DNA from: SSEF01 sp964604195
GTDB taxonomy: Bacteria; Patescibacteriota; Minisyncoccia; Moranbacterales; UBA1568
DNA: 41,718 nucleotides
Reading direction: 5' to 3'
Assembly (NCBI GenBank): GCA_964604195.1
Contig: CAZRXW010000009.1
Span: 1 to 41,718, forward strand
Shown here piece after piece: positions 22,951-30,548 of the stretch; position 1 is the first letter of the stretch, and each line of letters starts with the position of its first letter. Under the pieces are notes generated by a model. It was not told the DNA's origin. It made no database searches and saw only the letters and a program-made list of their open reading frames with translations. The position numbers and the translations under genes are program-made.

Positions 22951-24501
22951 CTATACTATTTCTTCCTCAGAATAAATTTGCTTTACCTCTGATTCTAGCG
23001 CGCCTCTTCCAAGTTGTATACGGACGGTGTCTCCTACATCAAGGTCATGGGATTGGCGGATTACCCGACCATTCTTCCGCACAAGACTATATCCGAGCTG
23101 TAAAACCCGCACTGGATCATATTGAGTCAACTGCCTTGTCTGATGATCTATCCACAGATTGATACGATCCAAAGCATCCTGTAATTTCATCATGAGAGTG
23201 GCTGACTGCTGAGTCAGTAAGATTCGAGTCACCCGTATATACTCTGGCAAGAATAAGGCTTTCTGCTCAAAAGATTGTTTGACATCAATAAAATGTTCAA
23301 AAACTTTATCAAAACTTCCCCGAAGGAGCCGCTCTTGTTCATCTAGAAGTACATTTCCTTGGAGAATAACCCTTTCTGAAACCATCAGTAACCAAGTCTG
23401 AATTTTTTCCAGGCTCTCTCTCGCCATATCATAACCTTGCGATAACTCTTTGGCTGTTGCTGTAGGAGTCGATACCATCTTATCTGCTGCCAAAGCAGCC
23501 AAAGAAATATCTCGTTCATGACCAATGCCAGCGAGCACAGGAATCTTGGAATGATAAACTGTTCTTACTAGAGACTCTGTATTGAATGCTTGCAAACTCT
23601 CCAAGCTACCACCGCCACGGATGAGTACCAGTACATCATACTGATCTGATTTTTGATTGAAATACTCTACAGCACGAATGATATCAAACACTGCCTTCTT
23701 CCCTTCAACTAAAGTTGGATAAAAATCTACCTTTATACCAGACCGAACAAGATTGGAACTAAAATCACCGATAGCTGCACCATCCTGTGAGGTAATCAAG
23801 GCTACCCTGCGAGGAAAGGTTGGAATTAGTTTCTTATTTTCCGGGGAAAATACTCCTTCATCGGTAAGCAATTGGTACAGTTTGAGATATGCCTGCTTCA
23901 GTGCCCCTTCACCAGCATACTCAAGAGAACCAGCTCGGACACTCAGGCGACCCGATGGCTTATAGATATCAGGTACCCCTTCCACGATAATTTCCATCCC
24001 TACTTCAATCGATACTCCACTCATATTATACTGGTGCCGAAATATAAGACAGCTCAGGACACTTTCATCCTGTTTATCCTTGAGGCTAAAGTACACCACT
24101 CGTTCACGGACATCTACACTTGTCACTTCGCCCTGAATGCGAGCAGCCATTCCTGAAAGTTCCAGATTAAGACCATCCAAAAACTGAGATACCGTCAACG
24201 CTCTAGACTCAGGAGCATTCTGTTCAGAAGATTGTTCATTGATGTGAGTGAGGTATGTTTCTGCGTGAGTATCTAAATCTTCTTCGCCTACAATTCTGAG
24301 AATCTCCTTCCCATATTTACGAAATTTTGCGTCCTTAATCCCCTTGATATCACAAAGTTCCTCCTTAGAATGAGGCAGTGTTACAGCAATGAGTTCTAGC
24401 GTCTGATTGGGAAGAACACGGTATCCTTCAACTCCTTCAATCCGAGCCTGACGATCACGCCACTGGCGAAGCTTTTGCAAAAGATTATTGGAAAGACTCA
24501 T
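22951..24501 (-). CDS. xseA: Exodeoxyribonuclease VII large subunit with N-terminal HRDC domain
   Basis: The nuclease subunit XseA is clearly present: an OB-fold (about 100-200, LTVSQFLDGLNLELSGMAARIQGEV) and the catalytic domain with FPRRVALITSQDGAAIGDF and VLIRGGGSLESLQAFN. STPTATAKELS follows, then a long coiled-coil region. What is unusual is the first 80 residues, LLQKLRQWRDRQARIEGVEGYRVLP followed by TLPHSKEELCDIKGIKDAKFRKYGKEIL. These match the HRDC domain otherwise found at the C-terminus of RecQ helicases and in RNase D, and bind nucleic acid. The ATG overlaps the VanZ-like gene stop by four bases (ATGA), and xseB follows. Confidence 0.93.
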   Translation of the reverse strand: MSLSNNLLQKLRQWRDRQARIEGVEGYRVLPNQTLELIAVTLPHSKEELCDIKGIKDAKFRKYGKEILRIVGEEDLDTHAETYLTHINEQSSEQNAPESRALTVSQFLDGLNLELSGMAARIQGEVTSVDVRERVVYFSLKDKQDESVLSCLIFRHQYNMSGVSIEVGMEIIVEGVPDIYKPSGRLSVRAGSLEYAGEGALKQAYLKLYQLLTDEGVFSPENKKLIPTFPRRVALITSQDGAAIGDFSSNLVRSGIKVDFYPTLVEGKKAVFDIIRAVEYFNQKSDQYDVLVLIRGGGSLESLQAFNTESLVRTVYHSKIPVLAGIGHERDISLAALAADKMVSTPTATAKELSQGYDMARESLEKIQTWLLMVSERVILQGNVLLDEQERLLRGSFDKVFEHFIDVKQSFEQKALFLPEYIRVTRILLTQQSATLMMKLQDALDRINLWIDHQTRQLTQYDPVRVLQLGYSLVRKNGRVIRQSHDLDVGDTVRIQLGRGALESEVKQIYSEEEIV

Positions 24502-24893
24502 AGTGTTTTTTGCCTCCTCTTCCAGGCAGTATACAAAAGACCTATCAAAAATGCTCCACCAGCATCAATCAGTACATCAGATAATCTCGCTCCACGACCA
24601 AAAATAAACGATTGGTGTATTTCATCTAAAAACCCATAGGTAACTGCCAAAAGAAAACTCGCCAAGCCCACTTTTTTCCAAGACTCCTGCAAGTACAAGA
24701 GAGAAAGCCAGCGCAGGGCCAGGGCCATCAAAATAGCGTATTCAACTACGTGAGCCGATTTCCTTTCCAGGACATACCATAATGGTGGCTCCCAATCTTT
24801 GCCGCTCCCCGGCTGATGAGAGAAGAAAAAAATAACTCCCATCCACAAGAACAACATGAAACCCCACCACCAAGTTGAAGCTAATCCTCGCAC
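24498..24893 (-). CDS. VanZ-like membrane protein
   Basis: The 131-residue protein has four hydrophobic helices and the VanZ signatures FFFSHQPG, KSAHVVEYAILMALA and YGFLDEIHQSFIFGRGARLSDVLIDAGGA in order. VanZ-like proteins are common integral membrane proteins; in enterococci VanZ gives low-level teicoplanin resistance, but most family members have no proven role. The start is GTG at 24893, with AAGGAG eight bases before it. That ribosome binding site lies within the last codons of the small frame at 24899-25015, so the two are coupled. The stop overlaps the xseA start. Confidence 0.88.
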   Translation of the reverse strand: MRGLASTWWWGFMLFLWMGVIFFFSHQPGSGKDWEPPLWYVLERKSAHVVEYAILMALALRWLSLLYLQESWKKVGLASFLLAVTYGFLDEIHQSFIFGRGARLSDVLIDAGGAFLIGLLYTAWKRRQKTL

Positions 24894-24898
24894 ACGCG

Positions 24899-25015
24899 TT
24901 ACTCCTTATTGAGATGCTCCCGCCATTCCTTTAGGAGAGCAAGGAAGGCATAAAACGGGAGCCACAGCCAAACAGTTGACTTGAGAAAATCATCCAATTT
25001 TGAGTTAAGATTCAT
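24899..25015 (-). CDS. 38-residue membrane-associated peptide
   Basis: The frame begins MNLNSKLDDFLKS, continues with the hydrophobic stretch TVWLWLPFYAFLALL and ends with a charged tail KEWREHLNKE and TAA. It lies in the otherwise empty 150-base gap between the HAD phosphatase and the VanZ-like gene. Its last codons hold the ribosome binding site of the VanZ-like gene. I see no ribosome binding site of its own. The amphipathic layout and position support a real gene; the function is unknown. Confidence 0.55.
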   Translation of the reverse strand: MNLNSKLDDFLKSTVWLWLPFYAFLALLKEWREHLNKE

Positions 25016-25042
25016 AAACAATATTGATCTTGTTTAAATGAC

Positions 25043-25765
25043 CTACGAAGCTACTGCTTCAATGGTACTACCGAACTCATAAACAACGTCTTTTTTCTCT
25101 ACTACCATACGCCAGCCTTCTCTCTCTGCCAGTCCTTTAAGGTTTTGATTCGGGTTAAACGCAATCGGGTAAGTCACCAACCTCAGGAATCTCCCGTCTG
25201 ACTCAGTATCACCCACACCATAGGAATTTTCGAGAGTAAGTCCATGTTCATACACATACTGTTTCACTACCTCCCCTTTATTGAGTGACGGCTCAAACTC
25301 TGCTCTCCCAGTATAAATCCCATCTCCATCTCGCTCGTAGATACTTCCAAAAACATGATCGAAGTGTAAATAATGGCGATTGTATTCCTCTACAATTTCC
25401 TGTGGCGATCCGGAAACAGCCAAGAAATGATAATTTTCCGAGCGTAACTTCTGAATCAGTTCCTCAGCAAAAATATAGGTACGCTTAGCCTGAAACGGGA
25501 TAACAATCTTGGCCGCCTCTTTTACTTGTTCTTCAGAGACTCCCTTGATATGTTTTGCATAAAGCCCGACAAGTGCTTTGCGATAGTCCTCATATGTTCC
25601 TTCATGTTCAAGCCAATTGGTGTAAACTTCGGTCAACTTCCTCCGAACCTCGTGCGGAAATATATTCATCCAAGCCAGCTCATTGATAAGCTCAAAATGT
25701 AAATTTTTCCGAAAAATGGTCCCGTCAATATCAAACACAGCAATCTTCTTTTCTTTCATACACAT
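25043..25765 (-). CDS. HAD-superfamily phosphatase, PSPase-like
   Basis: A cytoplasmic phosphatase of HAD subfamily IB. Within 240 residues, motif I is FDIDGTIF (with both catalytic Asp), motif II SGSPQEIV, and motif IV GVGDTESDGRFL. A helical cap lies between motif I and II (about 25-100). This arrangement resembles phosphoserine phosphatase and related small-molecule phosphatases, but the substrate cannot be named. ATGTGTATG gives two possible starts two codons apart. The gene sits in the EamA-to-xseB operon, after the SpoU methylase. Confidence 0.88.
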   Translation of the reverse strand: MCMKEKKIAVFDIDGTIFRKNLHFELINELAWMNIFPHEVRRKLTEVYTNWLEHEGTYEDYRKALVGLYAKHIKGVSEEQVKEAAKIVIPFQAKRTYIFAEELIQKLRSENYHFLAVSGSPQEIVEEYNRHYLHFDHVFGSIYERDGDGIYTGRAEFEPSLNKGEVVKQYVYEHGLTLENSYGVGDTESDGRFLRLVTYPIAFNPNQNLKGLAEREGWRMVVEKKDVVYEFGSTIEAVAS

Positions 25766-25789
25766 TCGTACTGTTTTACTTAAATCAAC

Positions 25790-26278
25790 TCACCGCTTCT
25801 CCATTGTAGCTGACAAGTGGTACATGGCAATACCAGCTGCTACCGAGACGTTGAGAGAGTTTTTTCTTCCCCGCATCGGGAGCTCGATAACAGTGTCACA
25901 CTGCGCCAGAGTCTTGACTGATACCCCCTCTACTTCATTGCCTACAATAAGCGCTATCAAGCCGCTCTGAGGAGGACTCCACAATCGATAGTCAATACTC
26001 TGCTCTGATTGTTCGAGAGCCACCAAAACATACCCCTCCTTCTTCAGTTTTTTCAGGAGCGGCCCAATCGTCTTTACTGATTGCCAAGCAACGTTTTCTT
26101 CTGCTCCCAGTGCTGTTTTCCGAAGTGTTTTTTCGGCATCGGTAAGATACAGCTTTTTTGCTGTTGGCTGAGGAGTAATCCCGACCAGATACAGCCTTTC
26201 AACCCCAGCCCCATCAGCCGTCCGAAACATTGCCCCAACATTGTGGGCGCTTCGAATATTATCAAGAATAAGAATCAT
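25790..26278 (-). CDS. SpoU/TrmH-family RNA 2'-O-methyltransferase
   Basis: The 162-residue protein consists of little more than the SPOUT knot. Motif 1 is NIRSAHNVGAMFRTADG (8-24) with the catalytic Arg, motif 2 is ALIVGNEVEGV, and motif 3 is ELPMRGRKNSLNVSVAAGIAMYHL. Such proteins use SAM to methylate ribose in tRNA or rRNA. There is no N-terminal substrate-binding extension, as in TrmL-like enzymes, so the target cannot be fixed. Its ATG overlaps the stop of the upstream glycosidase-like gene (ATGA). Confidence 0.92.
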   Translation of the reverse strand: MILILDNIRSAHNVGAMFRTADGAGVERLYLVGITPQPTAKKLYLTDAEKTLRKTALGAEENVAWQSVKTIGPLLKKLKKEGYVLVALEQSEQSIDYRLWSPPQSGLIALIVGNEVEGVSVKTLAQCDTVIELPMRGRKNSLNVSVAAGIAMYHLSATMEKR

Positions 26279-27303
26279 GGAAACTGCTTAAAAAGTTCTT
26301 TCCCCTTTTCCCATACAGCTGGGTAGTCTTTTTTGGTTTTGAGCCAATACCACCATTCCCCACCCCACAGATAGATATCCTGGAATCCTACCTGTCTGGC
26401 ATACGTCACATTTTCTTCGAGGAGTTTTTCATTCATCGTAATAAATTGTTCGGGAAGCGAAACATTTCCCACCCAACCATTAGTCCAGGGCTCAGCCTGA
26501 AGTTCGATAACCATAAAGTGTTCCTGATCAGTGACAAGTCTCACCAACCATTCCTTGGCTCGGAAAAAATTTGGCCCAATTGGATAGGTGACATACCCCC
26601 ACCCACCTTTATAAATCATGCGATACATGGTCGTGCCAAAGATATCACCTCGCTTGGCTGCCCTCGTCCAAATAGAAAGTTCGCCGCTATCAGTCAAAAG
26701 CACTGGCCGCTGTCTCTCTCCATCGAGCGCCTTTACGAGAGCTACTTCTTCTTCCAGAAAGTCCACATCAAGTGGTGGACACTCACCAAAGAAAACAAGA
26801 AAGGGCTCGTTCTCTACTTGCCAGGTTGTAATGATTGATTCATATTTATAGCGATTCACTGTTTCAGCAAGAAATCCCTTAAGTGCCTGCTGGCGCTCTT
26901 CATCACTTTTTTGTTTAGCCCAACCCGGAATATGGCATTCTGGCCAACGGGGCACCCTTTGGCCAATAGAAAGAATGATTTCCGCCCCAGCCTTCTTCGC
27001 CTCTTCTATCTGCCAATCAACATCAGCATAATAAGTTTTTCCCGGCTCCGGCTCTACCAAATCCCAGTATACCGGTATACGCATCTTTTTTACTCCCACA
27101 TCAGAAAGGAGTGCCCGATACGTTTCTTTCCAGTCAAGACCAAGATCCGTAGCATAGCGAGAAGAAAAGGTCATACCAAGATGAACATCTTCACGGGGCA
27201 TGGGACCAGGGAGATTAAAATACAAAAATACTGCCCCAATACACGAAAGAAGGCTGAGTAGTGTGATAGCGATTACCTTGAGTACCCCTTTCCAGGTATG
27301 CAT
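26275..27303 (-). CDS. Membrane-anchored glycoside hydrolase-like TIM barrel protein
   Basis: The 342-residue protein has one N-terminal membrane helix (about 8-28) and an external TIM barrel of the clan GH-A type. KMRIPVYWDLVEPEPG is the typical early strand, WQVENEP (161-167) gives the acid/base Glu (E166), and VIELQAEPW (265-273) provides the nucleophile (E267 or E271). YLWGGEWWYWL near the end resembles the late barrel strand of GH5/GH42-type enzymes. It would cut a beta-linked sugar at the cell surface. The exact GH family and substrate are unknown. It lies between the EamA transporter and the SpoU gene with minimal spacing. Confidence 0.75.
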   Translation of the reverse strand: MHTWKGVLKVIAITLLSLLSCIGAVFLYFNLPGPMPREDVHLGMTFSSRYATDLGLDWKETYRALLSDVGVKKMRIPVYWDLVEPEPGKTYYADVDWQIEEAKKAGAEIILSIGQRVPRWPECHIPGWAKQKSDEERQQALKGFLAETVNRYKYESIITTWQVENEPFLVFFGECPPLDVDFLEEEVALVKALDGERQRPVLLTDSGELSIWTRAAKRGDIFGTTMYRMIYKGGWGYVTYPIGPNFFRAKEWLVRLVTDQEHFMVIELQAEPWTNGWVGNVSLPEQFITMNEKLLEENVTYARQVGFQDIYLWGGEWWYWLKTKKDYPAVWEKGKELFKQFP

Positions 27304-27306
27304 AGG

Positions 27307-28245
27307 TTAGAGAAAAAGAAAGTCCACTCCCGAATGAACAGCAAGCCACATCCCAAAAATGATCAGTAGCACAGCAAAAACTTTCTGAGCCCAATCCCAA
27401 AACAACAGTTTCTCTTCAAAAATATGAGGGAAGTAAAAAGAAAGTGGTAAGGCAAGAAGCAAAACAAAGGCATATTGAATACCATTAAGTGCTTGAATAA
27501 AGGTGATAGGCCCAAGATAAGCAGCATAAGTCAAAAGAAAAGTAGCCACTGCACCGAAGACTTTATTCAGAACAAAGAGTGACCCGGTCACAAAGTTATC
27601 TTTGCTGGCTACTGTCATAGCGTGAGTGCTTTCTAGGATAGCATTGCGGTATTGTGGAATAATAAAGAGAGAAAATCCACCCAGCACAAAACCAAGCCTC
27701 GACCAAACTAGGCCATTGATAAAATCAGCGTTACGATATCCGGTCTTGAGAAAAATAAGTGAGAGAGCCATCAAGGCACCCGCAAGCAGTGTCGACTTCA
27801 TCAGGGCATCATTGGGTTTGAGTGGCAAGTCAAAAGCCACCAAAAAAGCGCCTCCCAAAAGAAGAAATAAAGAGAGGAAATTGAGAGGTGAAAACGACAT
27901 GGTGGCTGCTGGTCCAAAAGCAAGTGAGGCTACTCCAGCAATAACCGAAATAGCAATCCCCACCAATGGGGCCACTCGTGAAATCTCGCTGCGTTTTACG
28001 GCATTATAAAAAGCGACTAAGCCATACAAAAACAAAACACCAGAAATCACAAAAACCACGATCGTTTGCCAAGGAATCCACTGTACTCCAAACGGCACAA
28101 ACACGATAGCAAAAAGTGAAAGCACCGCAACAAAAAAGGCATACACACAGGGCTCCTTGACTCGATCAGAAAGAAGAAATTTATCAAAAATAGCTGTTAC
28201 CGCATTGAAAAGATAACCCCCGAGGGCATACGCAATCCAGCTCAT
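27307..28245 (-). CDS. EamA/DMT-family transporter
   Basis: A 312-residue inner membrane protein with about ten hydrophobic helices in two similar halves (first half about 1-140, second about 150-305), as in the drug/metabolite transporter superfamily. The conserved AFYNAVKRSEISRVAPLVGIAISVIAG segment at the end of the first half and the matching TFIQALNGIQYAFVLLLALPLSF in the second support EamA. Substrates of such proteins range widely and cannot be told from sequence. It is the first gene of an eight-gene operon and follows an extended -10 promoter. Confidence 0.85.
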   Translation of the reverse strand: MSWIAYALGGYLFNAVTAIFDKFLLSDRVKEPCVYAFFVAVLSLFAIVFVPFGVQWIPWQTIVVFVISGVLFLYGLVAFYNAVKRSEISRVAPLVGIAISVIAGVASLAFGPAATMSFSPLNFLSLFLLLGGAFLVAFDLPLKPNDALMKSTLLAGALMALSLIFLKTGYRNADFINGLVWSRLGFVLGGFSLFIIPQYRNAILESTHAMTVASKDNFVTGSLFVLNKVFGAVATFLLTYAAYLGPITFIQALNGIQYAFVLLLALPLSFYFPHIFEEKLLFWDWAQKVFAVLLIIFGMWLAVHSGVDFLFL

Positions 28246-28270
28246 ACTTCAAAACAAGATTTATATTTTT

Positions 28271-28300
28271 AGTATACCACTCCCTTCGGACTATATTGAA
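28271..28300 (-). promoter_or_regulatory. Promoter of the EamA-to-xseB operon
   Basis: On the minus strand TTCAAT (28295-28300), an 18-base spacer ending in TGG, then TATACT (28271-28276). The extended -10 form TGGTATACT is the same as before the oxidoreductase genes and the DUF1428 gene. Confidence 0.55.
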
Positions 28301-28303
28301 GAA

Positions 28304-28335
28304 CAAAAAACACCTCCGCTTTCTGGAGGCGTTTT
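28304..28335 (-). terminator. Intrinsic terminator after the first lysozyme-like gene
   Basis: On the minus strand AAAACGCCTCC, loop AGAAAGC, then GGAGGTGTTTTTT: a stem fully paired with one G-T wobble and followed by a T-run. It ends the gene at 28352-29161 before the EamA promoter. Confidence 0.85.
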
Positions 28336-28351
28336 CAAATGATAGTCCAAA

Positions 28352-29161
28352 TTAATTTCTCGCGATTTCTTGGAAGTAAAAGTTCACATCAGCAATCCAC
28401 TTGCGGACACTTTCATCACTATGTCCAGCACAAGAATTACCACATTTCCAGACAATCATCCGAGCTGGCTCAGCACTGAGCCTGATTTCACGTAGTTTCA
28501 CGAGTCGATCACCGATAGTTTTGACAGCCTCTTCAGGCTTCTCCCAACAACCGTAACCATCCGGGGTAAATCCACGGGTACCCACCCCTCGATAACCCCA
28601 ATAGTTATAGCATTCCTCACCAAAAAGCTTAGGGGTTCGCTTTCCCCAATTTGATTCTTTCTTTCCGATACCCACTATAAGACCAGCAATTTCTCTATCA
28701 TAGCGAGCAATAGCTCCCGCCATTTCCTCAAGAGGGAAGCTCTTGACTAGCTGTTGAATTTCCTGTTCCAACTCGCCATCACCAGACTGATATTCCGGTT
28801 TCATTTCAGTTAAAGCAATATTCTGTAGTCTTTCCGTACAATCAATAGCCTCGGCCTTACGTTCAACCGTACGCTCGCGAGAGAGAAAAAATCCTAAATC
28901 ACGCTCCCATGCACAAAGATCCTTGGTTTGATTGCCCAAGGAGAAACGCTGTTCAAAATCATCCAATGAAAACTCTGTAGCGCCCTCTTTTTGCCCAAGA
29001 GGAGTCTCTGCTGCCATCACCGAAGAGAGAGCAGGGGAAGAAAAACCGAGAAAAGAAGTCAGGAGAAAAAGAGAGGCACTCCTCAAGAAGACTCGCTTCT
29101 GAAGGGAAGAAACCCCTAAGACCTGATGGTCCAAAAGACAGTTGTAGTGAGAATGCATCAT
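28352..29161 (-). CDS. Secreted lysozyme/glucosaminidase-like protein
   Basis: With the ATG at 29161 the protein has 269 residues; an upstream TTG at 29206 would add 15. A signal-like segment (RVFLRSASLFLLTSFLGFSSPALSS, then AAETP) follows a polar head. The C-terminal half holds IVGIGKKESNWGKRTPKLFGEECYNYWGYRG, then PEEAVKTIGDRLVKLREI, and a CGNSCAGHSDESVRKWIADV end. The E-S-N-W-G then N-Y-W-G-Y layout resembles the catalytic Glu and following strand of bacterial glucosaminidases and lytic enzymes (ESGWG then NLFGIKG). It would act on peptidoglycan, but enzyme activity is not proven. The gene at 29506-30504 is a clear paralog with the same C-terminal half. A strong promoter lies upstream. Confidence 0.75.
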   Translation of the reverse strand: MMHSHYNCLLDHQVLGVSSLQKRVFLRSASLFLLTSFLGFSSPALSSVMAAETPLGQKEGATEFSLDDFEQRFSLGNQTKDLCAWERDLGFFLSRERTVERKAEAIDCTERLQNIALTEMKPEYQSGDGELEQEIQQLVKSFPLEEMAGAIARYDREIAGLIVGIGKKESNWGKRTPKLFGEECYNYWGYRGVGTRGFTPDGYGCWEKPEEAVKTIGDRLVKLREIRLSAEPARMIVWKCGNSCAGHSDESVRKWIADVNFYFQEIARN

Positions 29162-29275
29162 AAAAGACACGAACCCAATCTTACCAAAAAAATACTCTCT
29201 CGTCAATCAATTTTAATCACTTTTTTTAAAATTTTGGCTTATATAAAGCATTATTTTAAACATTTTAAATTTTAA

Positions 29276-29304
29276 TTTATACAATGAAATAAATATAATG
29301 TCAA
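29276..29304 (-). promoter_or_regulatory. Strong promoter of the secreted lysozyme-like gene
   Basis: On the minus strand a perfect TTGACA (29299-29304), exactly 17 bases, then TATAAA (29276-29281), within an A+T-rich stretch (29210-29295). It is one of the best promoter matches in the window. The leader to the ATG at 29161 is about 105 bases. Confidence 0.72.
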
Positions 29305-29372
29305 TATACGGAAGAAGACACCCGCAAAAGAGAGTCCAGAGAAAGGCCGGCCTCACCTCGCCAAAAAGAGAA

Positions 29373-29465
29373 CTAAGCCAAAAGAAAGGCTGCCATGACA
29401 GCGAGTGTTGTAAGGCCTAAAGCAAGCGGGGCCACCCGCCTAAGATCAAGTTTCATTTCTTGCAT
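29373..29465 (-). CDS. Possible 30-residue membrane peptide
   Basis: The frame starts MQEMKLDLRRVAP and ends as one hydrophobic helix (LALGLTTLAVMAAFLLA), then TAG. It lies in the 300-base gap between the two lysozyme-like genes. A GGGAGG sequence lies 21 bases before the ATG, too far for normal use, although a TTTTTATAAAAA hairpin between them could shorten the gap. The rest of the gap holds the promoter at 29276-29304 and a 10-base palindrome AGGCCGGCCT near 29345. Coding status is uncertain. Confidence 0.35.
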   Translation of the reverse strand: MQEMKLDLRRVAPLALGLTTLAVMAAFLLA

Positions 29466-29505
29466 ATTGTTTTTATAAAAAGTCCACCTCCCCCATCGAC
29501 CAGAC

Positions 29506-30504
29506 TTATGGGGTAACTGCTGGATTCATTACCAAACCGTCCTCATCATCCGTCCCCTGGAGCTCTTGAAAATACATATCGACATCGGCAATCCATTTAC
29601 GGACACTCTCACGACTATGTCCATCGCAACTATAGCCACATTTCCAGATAATCATCTTGGCTGGGGTATCAAGCTTGTTGGAATGGATCAATTTCTCCAA
29701 ACGACTGGCTACCGTATCAACAGCATCTTTGCGACTATTAAAGCAAGTGTGCCCGCCCGTACCCATCAGCCGACGTATTCCCCGATAGCCCCAATAGTTA
29801 AAACAATCTTGACCATCCAAAACTGGCACCCGCTTTCCCCAATTAGACTCTTTCTTGGCAATACCAACCAAAAAAGCAGCCACTACTCGATCTTTTTCCA
29901 AAATATAAGGAAGCATGTCTTCGATCGGATATCCAGCCACTAGTGAACGGATCTGCTCACCGTATTCTTCCTTTTCAGATTCAGTAAAAAATTGTAGAAA
30001 AATATCATTGTCTGGATTATACCGCTGACTCTCGACACCAAGCTCCCGATTAATTGTTTCTTGAGCGACGGGTTCTGACACAGTAGATGCCGGCATGGCC
30101 TCGGCGTTTTTATCGGTAAAGCCCTGAAACATTGACATGGCTACCATGCCAAAACTTACTCCTCCAATGAGAGAGGCATACAGAGCCTTTTTGGGTGGAA
30201 TACCATCAAAATCAGGAAGCAAGCGGCCCAGGCGTCGCATACATCTTCGATTCCATATCTGAAGCCGGCGGAAAAAGAGCGCTCTCGCTACTCGGGAGGT
30301 TCGATAAGACCAACCACGTCTTTCTTTTTCTCGAAGTAATACAGCATCAAGCTGCTTTCTCGCCCGTACCATTGGTGGAGTGACCAATGGTTTGTTTTCA
30401 AAATGAACTGGTTTCGGTGTATCAAAAACGCCTCGTACTACACCATCAAGGATACGGCGAGTAGATAGTGGCTCATGGTGTTGATTTTGATATGATCGGC
30501 GCAT
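29506..30504 (-). CDS. Membrane-anchored lysozyme/glucosaminidase-like protein, paralog
   Basis: The 332-residue protein has a long basic cytoplasmic N-terminus (1-105), one membrane helix (about 107-127, LYASLIGGVSFGMVAMSMF) and an external C-terminal domain. That domain shares with the neighbour at 28352 the segments FLVGIAKKESNWGKRVP (E219), CFNYWGYRGI, ASRLEKLI and MIIWKCGYSCDGHSRESVRKWIADVDMYFQEL. The two proteins thus differ in anchoring: this one has a long cytoplasmic tail, the other looks secreted or has a short tail. The pair may remodel the wall at different places. It probably has its own promoter (30551-30559). The ATG lacks a ribosome binding site. Confidence 0.78.
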   Translation of the reverse strand: MRRSYQNQHHEPLSTRRILDGVVRGVFDTPKPVHFENKPLVTPPMVRARKQLDAVLLREKERRGWSYRTSRVARALFFRRLQIWNRRCMRRLGRLLPDFDGIPPKKALYASLIGGVSFGMVAMSMFQGFTDKNAEAMPASTVSEPVAQETINRELGVESQRYNPDNDIFLQFFTESEKEEYGEQIRSLVAGYPIEDMLPYILEKDRVVAAFLVGIAKKESNWGKRVPVLDGQDCFNYWGYRGIRRLMGTGGHTCFNSRKDAVDTVASRLEKLIHSNKLDTPAKMIIWKCGYSCDGHSRESVRKWIADVDMYFQELQGTDDEDGLVMNPAVTP

Positions 30505-30548
30505 GGAAACAACGTATTCTATCAGGAGAACCCCTAGAAACTACTCTT

